DNA of 64,000 nucleotides, from NCBI GenBank assembly GCA_020847535.1, contig JADLBU010000093.1, positions 48,744 to 112,743 of the forward strand, given 5' to 3'. Under the pieces are notes generated by a model. That model did not search any database. It saw only the letters and a program-made list of their open reading frames with translations, and had not been told where the DNA came from. A program made the position numbers and the translations under genes. Origin of the DNA: Phycisphaerales bacterium. Lineage in GTDB: Bacteria; Planctomycetota; Phycisphaerae; Phycisphaerales; UBA1924. Positions within the stretch are counted from its first letter, which is position 1; each line of letters starts with the position of its first letter. This document shows positions 16,614-25,277 of this stretch, one piece after another.

Positions 16614-19535
16614 TCAAACGCCGACTTCATCGGCGACGCTCTCGAAGGTCTCGCCGCCGCTGGATTCCGCAGCCGTACCATCCCCCTTCCCCGCCAGCAC
16701 ATCCACCGTCGGCGCTGTCGGCAGCGGTTTCCCCTTCGAATCCGTCAACGCCTTCCCATCCATCGTCCGGATGATCGGCGCTGGGTTCTTCCTCTCATGC
16801 TCGGCGAGCGCCTTCTCGAGCGCCTCGCGCTTCTTCTCATCCAGGTCCGTCCACTTCCCGCGGCCGCGACACTTCGGGAAGCGCGAGCAACCCAGCCACG
16901 GTCCGCGAACACCGCCGCGCAGGTTCATTGGCGCTTCGCACGTCGGGCACGGCAGCTCCGTCACCAGCGGTGAGGGGCTGGGGGCGACCACGTGGCCCTT
17001 CTTGTCGATGTTCAGGATGCCATCGCAGGGGCTGGTCTTGTCCCCGTAACGGGCGCATCCGAGGAATGGCCCGAACTTGCCGACTCGCCGCGTCATCGCC
17101 CCGCCGCACTTGGGGCAGGCGATGTTGACGGTGTCGGCCGCTGGCCTGGGCTTGCCTTCGCGATCGACGGGGCTTGCGTAGTTGCACGTGGGGTACAGCG
17201 AGCACGACAGGAATCGCCCGTTCTTGCCGAAGCGGTAGACCAAGGGTGACTTCCCGCGACCCTCCTGCTCGCACTTGGGGCAGGTGTATTCCTTCGGCGC
17301 TGGCACCGTCTCGGCCTTGGCATGGCTGAGGTTCTCGAGCGCGTGCTTGAGGCTCTTCTTGAAGGGCCCGTAGAACTTGTGGAGCATGTCGACCCAGTCC
17401 AGGTGCTCCTCCTCCACCTTGTCAAGCTGGGCCTCCATGTCGCGTGTGTAGCCGACATCCATGATCTCGGGGAAGCCCTCGATCAGCTTGTCGGTGACGA
17501 CCTGCCCCAGGTCGGTCGCGTAGAACCGCCGGTCCACCTGCTCGACGTAGTTGCGATCCTGGATGACGCCGATGATCGAGGCGTAGGTCGAGGGCCGGCC
17601 GATCCCCTCGGATTCGAGCATCTTGATGAGCGATGCCTCGCTGTATCGCGGCGGCGGCGAGCCGAACTTCTGGTTCACCTCGACACCGAAGGGCGACATC
17701 CGCTGGTTTTCCTTGAGCGCCGGCAGCGTCTGCTCTTCGGCCGCGCTGGGAACACCCGTCACCTTGTAGAACCCATCAAACACCAGCGTGCGACCGCTCG
17801 CCTTGAAGGTCAGCTCCCCGATCGATTTGCTGGTGATCGGGTTCATGCCCCCGCGTCCGCCCTGGATGAACACCGAGGTGGCATCCCACTGAGCGGGGAC
17901 CATCTGGCAGGCGATGAAGCGATCCCAGACGATCTGGTAGAGCTTGAGCTGGTCGGGCGAGAGCGCGTTGCGAACCTTGGAAGGCGGGTAGTTCGTGCTC
18001 GTCGGCCGGATCGCCTCGTGCGCTTCCTGCGCTGCCTTGTTCGATGAGGAGAAGAAGTTGGGCTTCTCGGGGAGGTACTTGTCCCCGTAGCTCTTCTGGA
18101 TGAACCCGCGAGCCATGTCGATCGCCTCGCCCGAGAGGTGCGTCGAATCGGTTCGCATGTAGGTGATCAGGCCGACGGGCCCCTCGCCGGGGATCTCGAC
18201 ACCCTCGTAGAGCTGCTGGGCAGCGCGCATCGTCCGCTGGGCGCCGAAGCCCAGACGGCTTGAGGCTGCTTGCTGGAGGGTGGATGTGATGAACGGTCCC
18301 GCGGGGCGAACGCTGGTGCGCTTGGTCTCGATCGACGTGATCCGGTAGGGGACCTCCGTATCGATCGTGCCCGTGACGGTGCGGATCCAGCGGGCGGGAC
18401 CCTTGCCGCGCGGATCCTCGACGACGCTGCCCTTCACGCCGCTGAGCCCGGCGGCGTGCGCCAGGGCGCTGACCTCGGCGGTGCGATCGCTCGCAAACGG
18501 CGTATCGAAGCGGCCATCGGCGCGTTTGGCGGCAGCGCCATCGGGCATGCCCTGCGTAGTGATGTCGAACTTCTCACCGCCCACCTCGACCAGCTCAGCG
18601 CGGATCCCTCCGTGCTCGGAGAGCCACCCGTTCTGAGACTTAATCGATGGCCCGTTGCCCTTTTCATCTTTCTTCTGGAGGAAGCTCGACCACAGCGGCG
18701 CCAGCCTGCGGGCATCGGCCTGGCTCAACGCAAAGTCGGCGTGGATCTGCCACGTCTCATCGGGCACAAAGGCCAGGATCTCGCGCTCGCGCTCGACCAC
18801 CAGCCGCACCGCGACGCTCTGGACGCGCCCCGCCGAGAGCCCACGGGCGACCTTCTTCCACAACAGCGGGGAGACCTGGTATCCCACGATGCGATCGACG
18901 ATGCGGCGGGCCTGCTGCGCGTTGACGCGATCCTCATCGATCGCGTGCGGGTTCTTGAACGCCCGCTCGATCTCCCCCTTGGTGATCGCCGGGAAGATCA
19001 CGCGCTTGGCATCCTTGGATGTGATGCCGATCTCCTGGGCCAGGTGCCAGGCGATCGCCTCGCCCTCGCGATCCAAGTCGGTCGCGAACCAGACGTTGCC
19101 GCCGGTCGTCATCGCATCCTTGGCGGCCCGCTTCAGGTCGGTGACGATCTTCTCCTTGCCGGGGAGCACCTCGTACGTGGGCTTGAAGTCGTGCTCGAGA
19201 TCGACGCCGGGCACCGGGGAGCGAGCGGTCTTGACGGTCTTGACGCCGGCCTTCTTGGACGCTTCCTTCTGCTCTTTGGTGAGCTTGGCTTCTTTGCTGG
19301 GCAGATCGCGCACATGCCCCACGCTCGCCATCACCAGATACTGCGAGCCCAGGTACTTGTTGATCGTCTTGGCCTTGGCCGGTGATTCCACGATCACCAG
19401 GTCCTTGCCCTTGGCGGAACCGGCGGTGTAGCAGAAGGACTTTCGTCCGCGGGGGAAGCTCCCGCCCTTGCGGCTGCTCCCCGCGGAACCGGTTTTCTCG
19501 TTGGAAGCTGGAGGTGGTGAGGTGGTTTTGGCCAT
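16614..19535 (-). CDS. topA: DNA topoisomerase I
   Basis: Type IA topoisomerase of 973 residues that relaxes negative supercoils. After a basic ~40-residue extension comes the TOPRIM domain (LVIVESPAKAKTI at 46-58, DLDREGE at 153-159). The catalytic Tyr is Y459 in 'GLITYMRTDST'. The C-terminus holds three zinc-ribbon repeats with CPKC/CPTC pairs ('FLSCSLYPTC', 'FLGCARYGD...C', 'WLGCSRFPKC'), as in long bacterial TopA. The last ~60 residues are Lys/Pro-rich. The ATG at 19535 has no clear Shine-Dalgarno. It converges on the IS3 relic. Confidence 0.95.
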   Translation of the reverse strand: MAKTTSPPPASNEKTGSAGSSRKGGSFPRGRKSFCYTAGSAKGKDLVIVESPAKAKTINKYLGSQYLVMASVGHVRDLPSKEAKLTKEQKEASKKAGVKTVKTARSPVPGVDLEHDFKPTYEVLPGKEKIVTDLKRAAKDAMTTGGNVWFATDLDREGEAIAWHLAQEIGITSKDAKRVIFPAITKGEIERAFKNPHAIDEDRVNAQQARRIVDRIVGYQVSPLLWKKVARGLSAGRVQSVAVRLVVEREREILAFVPDETWQIHADFALSQADARRLAPLWSSFLQKKDEKGNGPSIKSQNGWLSEHGGIRAELVEVGGEKFDITTQGMPDGAAAKRADGRFDTPFASDRTAEVSALAHAAGLSGVKGSVVEDPRGKGPARWIRTVTGTIDTEVPYRITSIETKRTSVRPAGPFITSTLQQAASSRLGFGAQRTMRAAQQLYEGVEIPGEGPVGLITYMRTDSTHLSGEAIDMARGFIQKSYGDKYLPEKPNFFSSSNKAAQEAHEAIRPTSTNYPPSKVRNALSPDQLKLYQIVWDRFIACQMVPAQWDATSVFIQGGRGGMNPITSKSIGELTFKASGRTLVFDGFYKVTGVPSAAEEQTLPALKENQRMSPFGVEVNQKFGSPPPRYSEASLIKMLESEGIGRPSTYASIIGVIQDRNYVEQVDRRFYATDLGQVVTDKLIEGFPEIMDVGYTRDMEAQLDKVEEEHLDWVDMLHKFYGPFKKSLKHALENLSHAKAETVPAPKEYTCPKCEQEGRGKSPLVYRFGKNGRFLSCSLYPTCNYASPVDREGKPRPAADTVNIACPKCGGAMTRRVGKFGPFLGCARYGDKTSPCDGILNIDKKGHVVAPSPSPLVTELPCPTCEAPMNLRGGVRGPWLGCSRFPKCRGRGKWTDLDEKKREALEKALAEHERKNPAPIIRTMDGKALTDSKGKPLPTAPTVDVLAGKGDGTAAESSGGETFESVADEVGV

Positions 19536-19724
19536 TCAGGCTGGTGTCCGCAATGCTCTCCCGCGGGCTCGTGCCGGCGACAGGAAAGGTAGATTGGGGT
19601 TACGTGTCAAGTCGTCTGTGTTATTGTACGCGGTTTGTTCGGCATATTGGCCATGCGTGGCCCAGTATTGGATGCCAAATCGGTATCGGGCGTGCCGCGA
19701 TCGCACGATGACTCCCCGCGGCCC

Positions 19725-19744
19725 CTTTCAGTCATTTCTGAAAG
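19725..19744. promoter_or_regulatory. Palindrome upstream of the GbsR-type regulator
   Basis: CTTTCAG-N6-CTGAAAG, a perfect 7-bp inverted repeat 41 nt before the GTG start. It is a candidate autoregulatory operator. A second short repeat (GGCCA-N4-TGGCC, 19649-19662) lies further upstream. Confidence 0.35.
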
Positions 19745-19784
19745 TTCAATGGACTTGATCGACCCCCGGCCGCATACTTTCCGC

Positions 19785-20465
19785 GTGAGCCCCCCCGCCG
19801 CTTCAGACCCCAAGTCGATCGCCGATGCCCGGGAGCGGTTCATCGCCGCCTGGGGCCAGATGGGCGGGGTCTGGGGCATCAGCCGGACCATGGCCGAGGT
19901 CCACGCGCTGCTCTACATCACCGATGAGCCGCTGTGCACCGATGAGGTCATGGAACGCCTCCAGATCAGCCGCGGCAACGCCTCGATGTCGCTGCGGGCG
20001 CTGATGGACTGGGGCATCATCGTCCGCACGCACAAGCGCGGGGATCGCAAGGAGTACTTCCGCGCCGAGCAGGATGTCTGGGCGATGGCCCGCGCGATCG
20101 TGCGCGAGCGCCTCAAGCGAGAGGTCGAGCCCCTGGTCGCCGGCCTCTACGAGATTCGCGACCTGACCGGCGTCGACACCAAGCCGCCGCGCGCCCGACG
20201 CAAAGCGTCGGGCGCGGAAGAAGCCGATCCGGCGGCGATCCACCACCAGCGGCTCGATGCGATCCTTGACCTGATGGTGACGATCGAGCGCGTGAGCGAG
20301 ACGTTCATCGGCCCCGCCGGGCGAGGGTTGCAGGCTGCCGCATCGATCCTGAGTTCCCCGCTGCTGGGCGGCTCTCGAGGCCGCAAGCACAGGGCGAGCA
20401 GCCCGCGAGCGGAAGGTACCGGCGCTGCCGCCGAGTCCGAGCACGATCAGGAGCGCCGGTCATGA
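19785..20465 (+). CDS. GbsR/MarR-type winged-helix regulator
   Basis: A 226-residue DNA-binding protein. A winged helix-turn-helix covers about residues 30-100 ('VHALLYITDEPLCTDEVMERL', 'RGNASMSLRALMDWGIIVR', 'RKEYF'), matching the GbsR class that controls osmoprotectant or drug-response genes elsewhere. A helical dimerisation region follows and then a basic tail (SRGRKHR). The start is taken as GTG at 19785; an in-frame ATG at 19749 would add 12 residues and overlap the palindrome region closely. Its stop overlaps the next ATG (ATGA), so the two are coupled. Targets are unknown. Confidence 0.8.
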   Translation: MSPPAASDPKSIADARERFIAAWGQMGGVWGISRTMAEVHALLYITDEPLCTDEVMERLQISRGNASMSLRALMDWGIIVRTHKRGDRKEYFRAEQDVWAMARAIVRERLKREVEPLVAGLYEIRDLTGVDTKPPRARRKASGAEEADPAAIHHQRLDAILDLMVTIERVSETFIGPAGRGLQAAASILSSPLLGGSRGRKHRASSPRAEGTGAAAESEHDQERRS

Positions 20466-21052
20466 CCGCAGTCGATCGCCAAGGTCGGCCACGGCTCGAG
20501 AGTGGACCGGTGGTGGTTCATGCCAACGGCGTGGAGCGCCCGCAGCGTACAACCCAGGCAATCGTCTGCCGGCTTGAGGCGAAGTGGCTCATCTCCCGCC
20601 GCGCGGTGAGGGCCTCGCGGCCAGATCTGGGATTCGGCATCGCGGGCGGGGATCTCTCGCTGCTCTGGCAGGTTGAAGTTGAGATTCCAGAACGCTCCCG
20701 GACCGGCACACCCGGGCTGATCCGCGCGGATTGCCGGATCGCCGGATCGGCCCATGAATCCGCGGCGACCCTTGAGTGCATCGATGCCCGGACCCCGGAT
20801 GTGCAGCTGCTGTTGCAGGTCGATGCCGGCCAGCGGATCACCACGGTTGAGTTGAGAAGAGGCCAATCGTCGCTTGTCCTGGTGTCGCTGGGCATCCTTC
20901 CCGGTGAGCTAGCGGCCTCTACGTCCCCGGCGCGGATCCCGCTCTCGTACGCGAGCACCCCGATCCTTGGGGACACTCCGCCGCGCGGACTGGGGATTTC
21001 GGGCGGGCGATACGAGCTTGAAAGCGCAGCGATCTGCCGGCTCCCCACCTGA
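20462..21052 (+). CDS. Hypothetical protein coupled to the GbsR-type regulator
   Basis: A 196-residue protein with no signal peptide or membrane helix. The middle is beta-strand-like (LSLLWQVEVEIPE, ATLECIDARTPDVQLLLQVD, SSLVLVSLGIL), with regular alternation of hydrophobic and polar residues. I do not recognise a family; the overall look is of a PilZ-like or small beta-barrel protein, but the key PilZ motifs are absent. The 4-nt overlap with the regulator gene suggests a joint role. Confidence 0.6.
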   Translation: MTAVDRQGRPRLESGPVVVHANGVERPQRTTQAIVCRLEAKWLISRRAVRASRPDLGFGIAGGDLSLLWQVEVEIPERSRTGTPGLIRADCRIAGSAHESAATLECIDARTPDVQLLLQVDAGQRITTVELRRGQSSLVLVSLGILPGELAASTSPARIPLSYASTPILGDTPPRGLGISGGRYELESAAICRLPT

Positions 21053-21111
21053 TCGCGATGCCTGAACGTACTTCCTGATCGCCCGGCGTCGCCCGCGTCC
21101 TATCTTCCCGG

Positions 21112-21960
21112 ATGCGGATTCTGCTGACAAACGATGATGGACTGACCGCCCCCGGGATTGTCGCGCTCCACGACGCCCTGGTGGATGCCGATGGCCAGTT
21201 CGACGGCCCCATGCTGGACAACCGGGATTCCACGACGCGGGCGCCCAGGTCGGTCGTGTATCCGGTGGCCCCGCTGACGGTGCAGTCGGCGACCAGCCAC
21301 GGCGTCACGTTCCACACGCCGCTCATGACCAAGCCGATCCAGGTGACTCCGGGGATGCACGGCCTGGCGGTCGATGGCCGGCCTGCCGACTGCGTGAAGC
21401 TGGCGATCTCCTCGCTGTGGCCGGAGAAGTTCGGCGCTGGTTCTCGCCCGGACCTCCTGATCTCCGGCATGAACGCCGGCGCCAACTGCGGGGTCAATGT
21501 CATCTACTCGGGCACGGTCGCCGCCGCGATCGAGGCCGCGTTCCTTGGCGTTCCGTCGATCGCGGTGAGCCTCCTGATCGGCAAGTCCGAGCCCGCGTTC
21601 AAGATCGCCGCCGGGTACGCGCGGCGAACGATCGAGCTGCTCATCAGGGAGCGGCTCCCCCGGCCGCACGAGTGCCTGAGCATCAACATCCCCATGACCC
21701 TGCGCGAGGGGCCGATGCCCCCGATCCGCGTCTGCTCGATGAACACGCACGGTCTGGTGGATCGCTACGAGCGCAGGCAAAGCCCATCGGGCGAGGCGTA
21801 CTACTGGGCCACCGGGCACGGTCTGGACTTCCAAGCGACCGATCCGGATTCGGATGTGGGCCTGCTCAAGAGCGGGCATATCACAGTGACGCCGCTCAAG
21901 TACGACCTGACCAGGCACGAGGATCTGGAGCGTTGGCGGGCGGTGATCGGCAAGGCCTGA
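21112..21960 (+). CDS. surE: 5'-nucleotidase SurE
   Basis: Metal-dependent nucleoside monophosphate phosphatase of the SurE family. The N-terminus MRILLTNDDG contains the metal-binding Asp pair; 'VDGRPADCVKLAI' and 'ISGMNAGANCGVNVIYSGTVAAAIEAAF' are the conserved substrate and metal loops. At 282 residues it is slightly long, because about 17-20 residues (around 'MLDNRDSTTRAPRS') precede the 'VAPLTVQSATSHGVTF' block. No Shine-Dalgarno is seen. It converges on the next gene with only 4 nt between the stops. Confidence 0.92.
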   Translation: MRILLTNDDGLTAPGIVALHDALVDADGQFDGPMLDNRDSTTRAPRSVVYPVAPLTVQSATSHGVTFHTPLMTKPIQVTPGMHGLAVDGRPADCVKLAISSLWPEKFGAGSRPDLLISGMNAGANCGVNVIYSGTVAAAIEAAFLGVPSIAVSLLIGKSEPAFKIAAGYARRTIELLIRERLPRPHECLSINIPMTLREGPMPPIRVCSMNTHGLVDRYERRQSPSGEAYYWATGHGLDFQATDPDSDVGLLKSGHITVTPLKYDLTRHEDLERWRAVIGKA

Positions 21961-21964
21961 CCGG

Positions 21965-24274
21965 CTACTTCTTGTCGAACTTCAGAACCTGCACCAGGCT
22001 CGAATAGCCGTCGGTCCACAGCGGATCACCCGGCTTGGCTTCCAGCCGTCGCCAGCGGGCCAGGTCGTCGATCATCGGCCGCAGGTCGCGCGCGGTGCGG
22101 GCCATCAGCACCCACGAGGATGACAGACGACCCTGGCTCGCGGTCGTCGCGTCGATCGATGTGTCGTGCTGCACGATCGCCGTAAGCCCCAGCTCCTGCG
22201 CTGCCCGTGCGAGCACCGGTTGGATGTCCACGTGCTTGTTGGTGACATTGAAGGCCAGGATCCCCTTGGGCTTGAGCTTGGCTACGTACGTCTGGCACGC
22301 CTCCTTGGTGACAAGGTGCATGGGGATCGAGTCCGAGCTGAACGCATCGAGGACCAGCAAGTCAAACTCGCCATCCGGCTCAGCGGCGATCACGAGCCGG
22401 CCATCTCCCAGCCTGGTCTCGGCGCGATCCCCGGCGTTGGCCAGGTACGTGAAGAGCGAGGGATCGCTTGCGACCCGGATCACGACATCATCGATCTCGT
22501 AGAACGTGAACTTCGACCCCGGCAGCGCGTAGGCGGCGATGCTTCCGACGCCCAATCCCAGGATCCCGACACGCTTGATGCGATCGGGGCTGTCGGTCGC
22601 CAGAGCCGTGAACATCTGCCCCAGCGGTCCGCCGGGATGGAAGTACGACGATGGAATCAGCTCCCACTTGGTGTCGGTGCCGGGCTTGTCCCGGTTCTGG
22701 AGGCCGTGCCATGTTGTGCCGTGCATCAGAACGCGCCGAGTGCCGTCGAGCGCCTCCTTCACGCGATGCACCCCGTAGAAGGATCGCTCCTGAAAGAGGA
22801 ACCGCTCGCGGGCGTAGTCGGGAAGCAGCTTGGCGGCCCCGAAGACGATCCCCAGAGCGCACGCGAACGCCGTGGTCCTGGGCACGAACACCAGCGCAAT
22901 CCCCAGCGGTGCGACCACGCGCAGGATATCTCCCAGCGTGAAGTTCTCTCCCGGCTTGGCCGGGTTGGCACGCTGGAAGATCACGCCGGCGATCACAAGC
23001 CCCGCCACCAGCACGATCGCCAGCAGGGACAGCCCGTGCCCGCGCAGGAACCCGACCTTGACTGCGGGAGCCTCACCGGAGCGCCCGCGCCGGGCCGCGC
23101 GGGGCCGCAGCATGCACGCGACCACGATCGCCAGCGGGTACTCCAGGATCTCGGGGAAGATGACCGGTGAGATCAGGGCGTTGAAGAGCCCGCCCACGAC
23201 GCCGCCGACCGACATCCACAGGAAATACTCGGTGAGCCGGTCGGTGCTCGGCCGATCGTCGGCCAGCCGCTTGTGGCACATCCATGTGGCGATAAAGAAC
23301 GCCGCGACGTGCAGGATGACCAGCGGAATGATCGGTTCGCGAAGATAGAAGCCAACCACCGCGCACACGGCGATCGCTCCCGCCGCCGTCAGGTAACCCA
23401 GGATGCGGGCGCTGACGAGCTGTCGCCGCGCGAACACCAGCACGAACGTCAGCAGGTACAGGGCCAGCGGGATCACCCACATCAGGGGCATCGCCGCCAC
23501 ATCCGTCGAGATGTGCTGCGTGACCCCCAGGAGAAGCGAGCTGGGCACCGCCGCGAACAACACCCACTTGGCGCGGCGGGCGGCGGTTACCGGCGTGCTT
23601 GCCGCGGGCGCTGTGTCGGTTGCCGCAGGCGTGGCGATGTGCGCCTGGATTTCCGCCTTGGAGCGTGACCACAGGATGCCCGCACATCCGAGAACGAAAG
23701 CGCCAAAGCCCATGAAGCCCCAGGACCAGAACCGCTCCTGGTTGCCCAGGTCCATCTGAGGTTCGATCGCGAACGGGTACACCAGCAGCCCGAGGAAACT
23801 GCCCGCGTTGCTCGCCGCGTACAGGAAATACGGATCGGCGGCCTGCCGATGCCCGGTGTGCGAGAACCACCGAGTCAAGAGCGGCCCGGAGGTCGAGAGC
23901 ACGAAGAACGGCAACCCCACCGACAGCGTCAGGAGCTTGAGGAGATAGAACGCCAGCTCGAGCTGGGCGCTCGATCCGGTCGCCGCCGGGGGCAGCGGCA
24001 CCGGGTTCGGGAGCCCGATCGGTAGAGCGATGAAGACGGTCGCGGCGATCACCACCAGGTGCAGCACCGGCTGCGCCCGCACCGGCAGCAGCTTGGTCAG
24101 GCCGTGCGCGTAGCCGTACCCGGCGAGCAGCGCTGCCTGAAAGAAGAGCATCGACGTCGTCCAGACCGCCGGCGTGCCGCCGAGCAGCGGCAGCACCTGG
24201 CGTGCCGCCATGGGCTGAACGAGGAAGAGGAGCGCGGCCGAAATGAAGATCGCGGCCGAGTAGAGAAGCAGCAT
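21965..24274 (-). CDS. Membrane protein fused to a spermidine-synthase-like domain
   Basis: A 769-residue fusion. Residues 1-460 contain about 12 hydrophobic helices resembling a permease ('ALLFLVQPMAARQVLPLLGG', 'PFFVLSTSGPLLTRWFS'). After a short soluble link, residues of about 560-740 form a SAM-fold aminopropyltransferase-like domain ('VGILGLGVGSIAAYA', 'FYEIDDVVIRVA', 'RLGDGRLVI', 'LDAFSSDSIPMHLVT'). It may make or export polyamine-like compounds, but catalytic activity is not proven by sequence. The family is known from many bacteria as fused MFS/spermidine synthase. Confidence 0.85.
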   Translation of the reverse strand: MLLLYSAAIFISAALLFLVQPMAARQVLPLLGGTPAVWTTSMLFFQAALLAGYGYAHGLTKLLPVRAQPVLHLVVIAATVFIALPIGLPNPVPLPPAATGSSAQLELAFYLLKLLTLSVGLPFFVLSTSGPLLTRWFSHTGHRQAADPYFLYAASNAGSFLGLLVYPFAIEPQMDLGNQERFWSWGFMGFGAFVLGCAGILWSRSKAEIQAHIATPAATDTAPAASTPVTAARRAKWVLFAAVPSSLLLGVTQHISTDVAAMPLMWVIPLALYLLTFVLVFARRQLVSARILGYLTAAGAIAVCAVVGFYLREPIIPLVILHVAAFFIATWMCHKRLADDRPSTDRLTEYFLWMSVGGVVGGLFNALISPVIFPEILEYPLAIVVACMLRPRAARRGRSGEAPAVKVGFLRGHGLSLLAIVLVAGLVIAGVIFQRANPAKPGENFTLGDILRVVAPLGIALVFVPRTTAFACALGIVFGAAKLLPDYARERFLFQERSFYGVHRVKEALDGTRRVLMHGTTWHGLQNRDKPGTDTKWELIPSSYFHPGGPLGQMFTALATDSPDRIKRVGILGLGVGSIAAYALPGSKFTFYEIDDVVIRVASDPSLFTYLANAGDRAETRLGDGRLVIAAEPDGEFDLLVLDAFSSDSIPMHLVTKEACQTYVAKLKPKGILAFNVTNKHVDIQPVLARAAQELGLTAIVQHDTSIDATTASQGRLSSSWVLMARTARDLRPMIDDLARWRRLEAKPGDPLWTDGYSSLVQVLKFDKK

Positions 24275-24347
24275 GCACCGTCTCCGGCAGTCCCGGGCTC
24301 ACCGCCCTTTGGGGGCGGATTCTATCGGCACATGGCCATGCTCGCCC

Positions 24348-25073
24348 TCAGCCCACGCGACCGGCGTGTGCCGCTCGCGCCCCCAGGAACCACTCGCACA
24401 CCTCGCGCACAGCGCCGTAACCCCCCGCGCGGGTCGTGATGAGTGCTGCCGCGGCGAGCGCCTCTGGATAGGCATCGGCGACCGCGATCGCGATCCCGAC
24501 CGCACGCATGCACGGGACATCGTTGATGTCGTTGCCGACGTAGGTGATCTCGTGGAGCGTCAGGCCGCGATGGGATGCGATCCGCTCGAGCTCCTTGAGC
24601 TTGTCATCGATGCCCTGAAGGCACTCGACCCCGACCTTGCGGCACCTGGCCGCGACCACCGGGTTCTGCTCCTTGGAGAGCACCAGCATCGGGACGCCGG
24701 CCTCCTTGAGCATGCCCAGCCCAAGTCCATCAGAGCGGTTGCACAGAACACCCTCGGTGCCATCCTGCATCACCAGCACCTGGTTATTCGACCACACACC
24801 GTCGAAATCGAAGACCAGCAGCCGGATCCCCGCCAGGCGAGATGCAACGCCGGGGCCGGCGGCAGAGTCGCCAGAATCCGAGCGGATTCCGGAGATCCCC
24901 GAGACCGCGATCGCCTCGCACGACCGCTCCGCGGCGATGTGGATGGCCTCCCCGCCCGGCGCGATCGCCAGATGTTCGGCGGCAAGCACCCTCCGGCTCC
25001 CCCCCGATGCAAGCGTGATGGTAAAAGGGGCAAAGGGCCTGGCGGCAAGTACCCTGCGAATCTGGTCAAGCAT
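24348..25073 (-). CDS. KdsC-like HAD phosphatase with an added N-terminal module
   Basis: A 241-residue cytoplasmic protein. Residues 78-235 are a HAD phosphatase of the KdsC (3-deoxy-octulosonate 8-phosphate phosphatase) type. They have the DFDGV nucleophile motif (D89, D91), 'LSKEQNPVVAARCRKVGVECLQG', a Lys in 'DDKL' and 'VGNDINDVPCM'. The first ~50 residues (RPFAPFTITLASGGSRRVL) form a small extra module that I have seen as a stand-alone planctomycete protein. KdsC proteins usually begin at the HAD core. It may act in Kdo or sialic-acid-like sugar synthesis, fitting the GT9 genes downstream. Upstream starts to 25334 are possible but look non-coding. Confidence 0.8.
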   Translation of the reverse strand: MLDQIRRVLAARPFAPFTITLASGGSRRVLAAEHLAIAPGGEAIHIAAERSCEAIAVSGISGIRSDSGDSAAGPGVASRLAGIRLLVFDFDGVWSNNQVLVMQDGTEGVLCNRSDGLGLGMLKEAGVPMLVLSKEQNPVVAARCRKVGVECLQGIDDKLKELERIASHRGLTLHEITYVGNDINDVPCMRAVGIAIAVADAYPEALAAAALITTRAGGYGAVREVCEWFLGARAAHAGRVG

Positions 25074-25277
25074 GCCCGATGGTACCGGCGGAGACCGGGT
25101 TTGGGCTCTCCCTGAGATGGACGCCGGGGGGGGATTCGCGGGTGTTGGAGGGGCGACCGCCGTCGGCTCCCCGCATATCCTATTCCTTCCCTTCCGGGTA
25201 GTAAGAGAGTGCCAATTCACTACGCCTTCCGTATTCGGCGATCCGGGCTGACGGCCGGCTTGCCAGGAGTCGATGCG

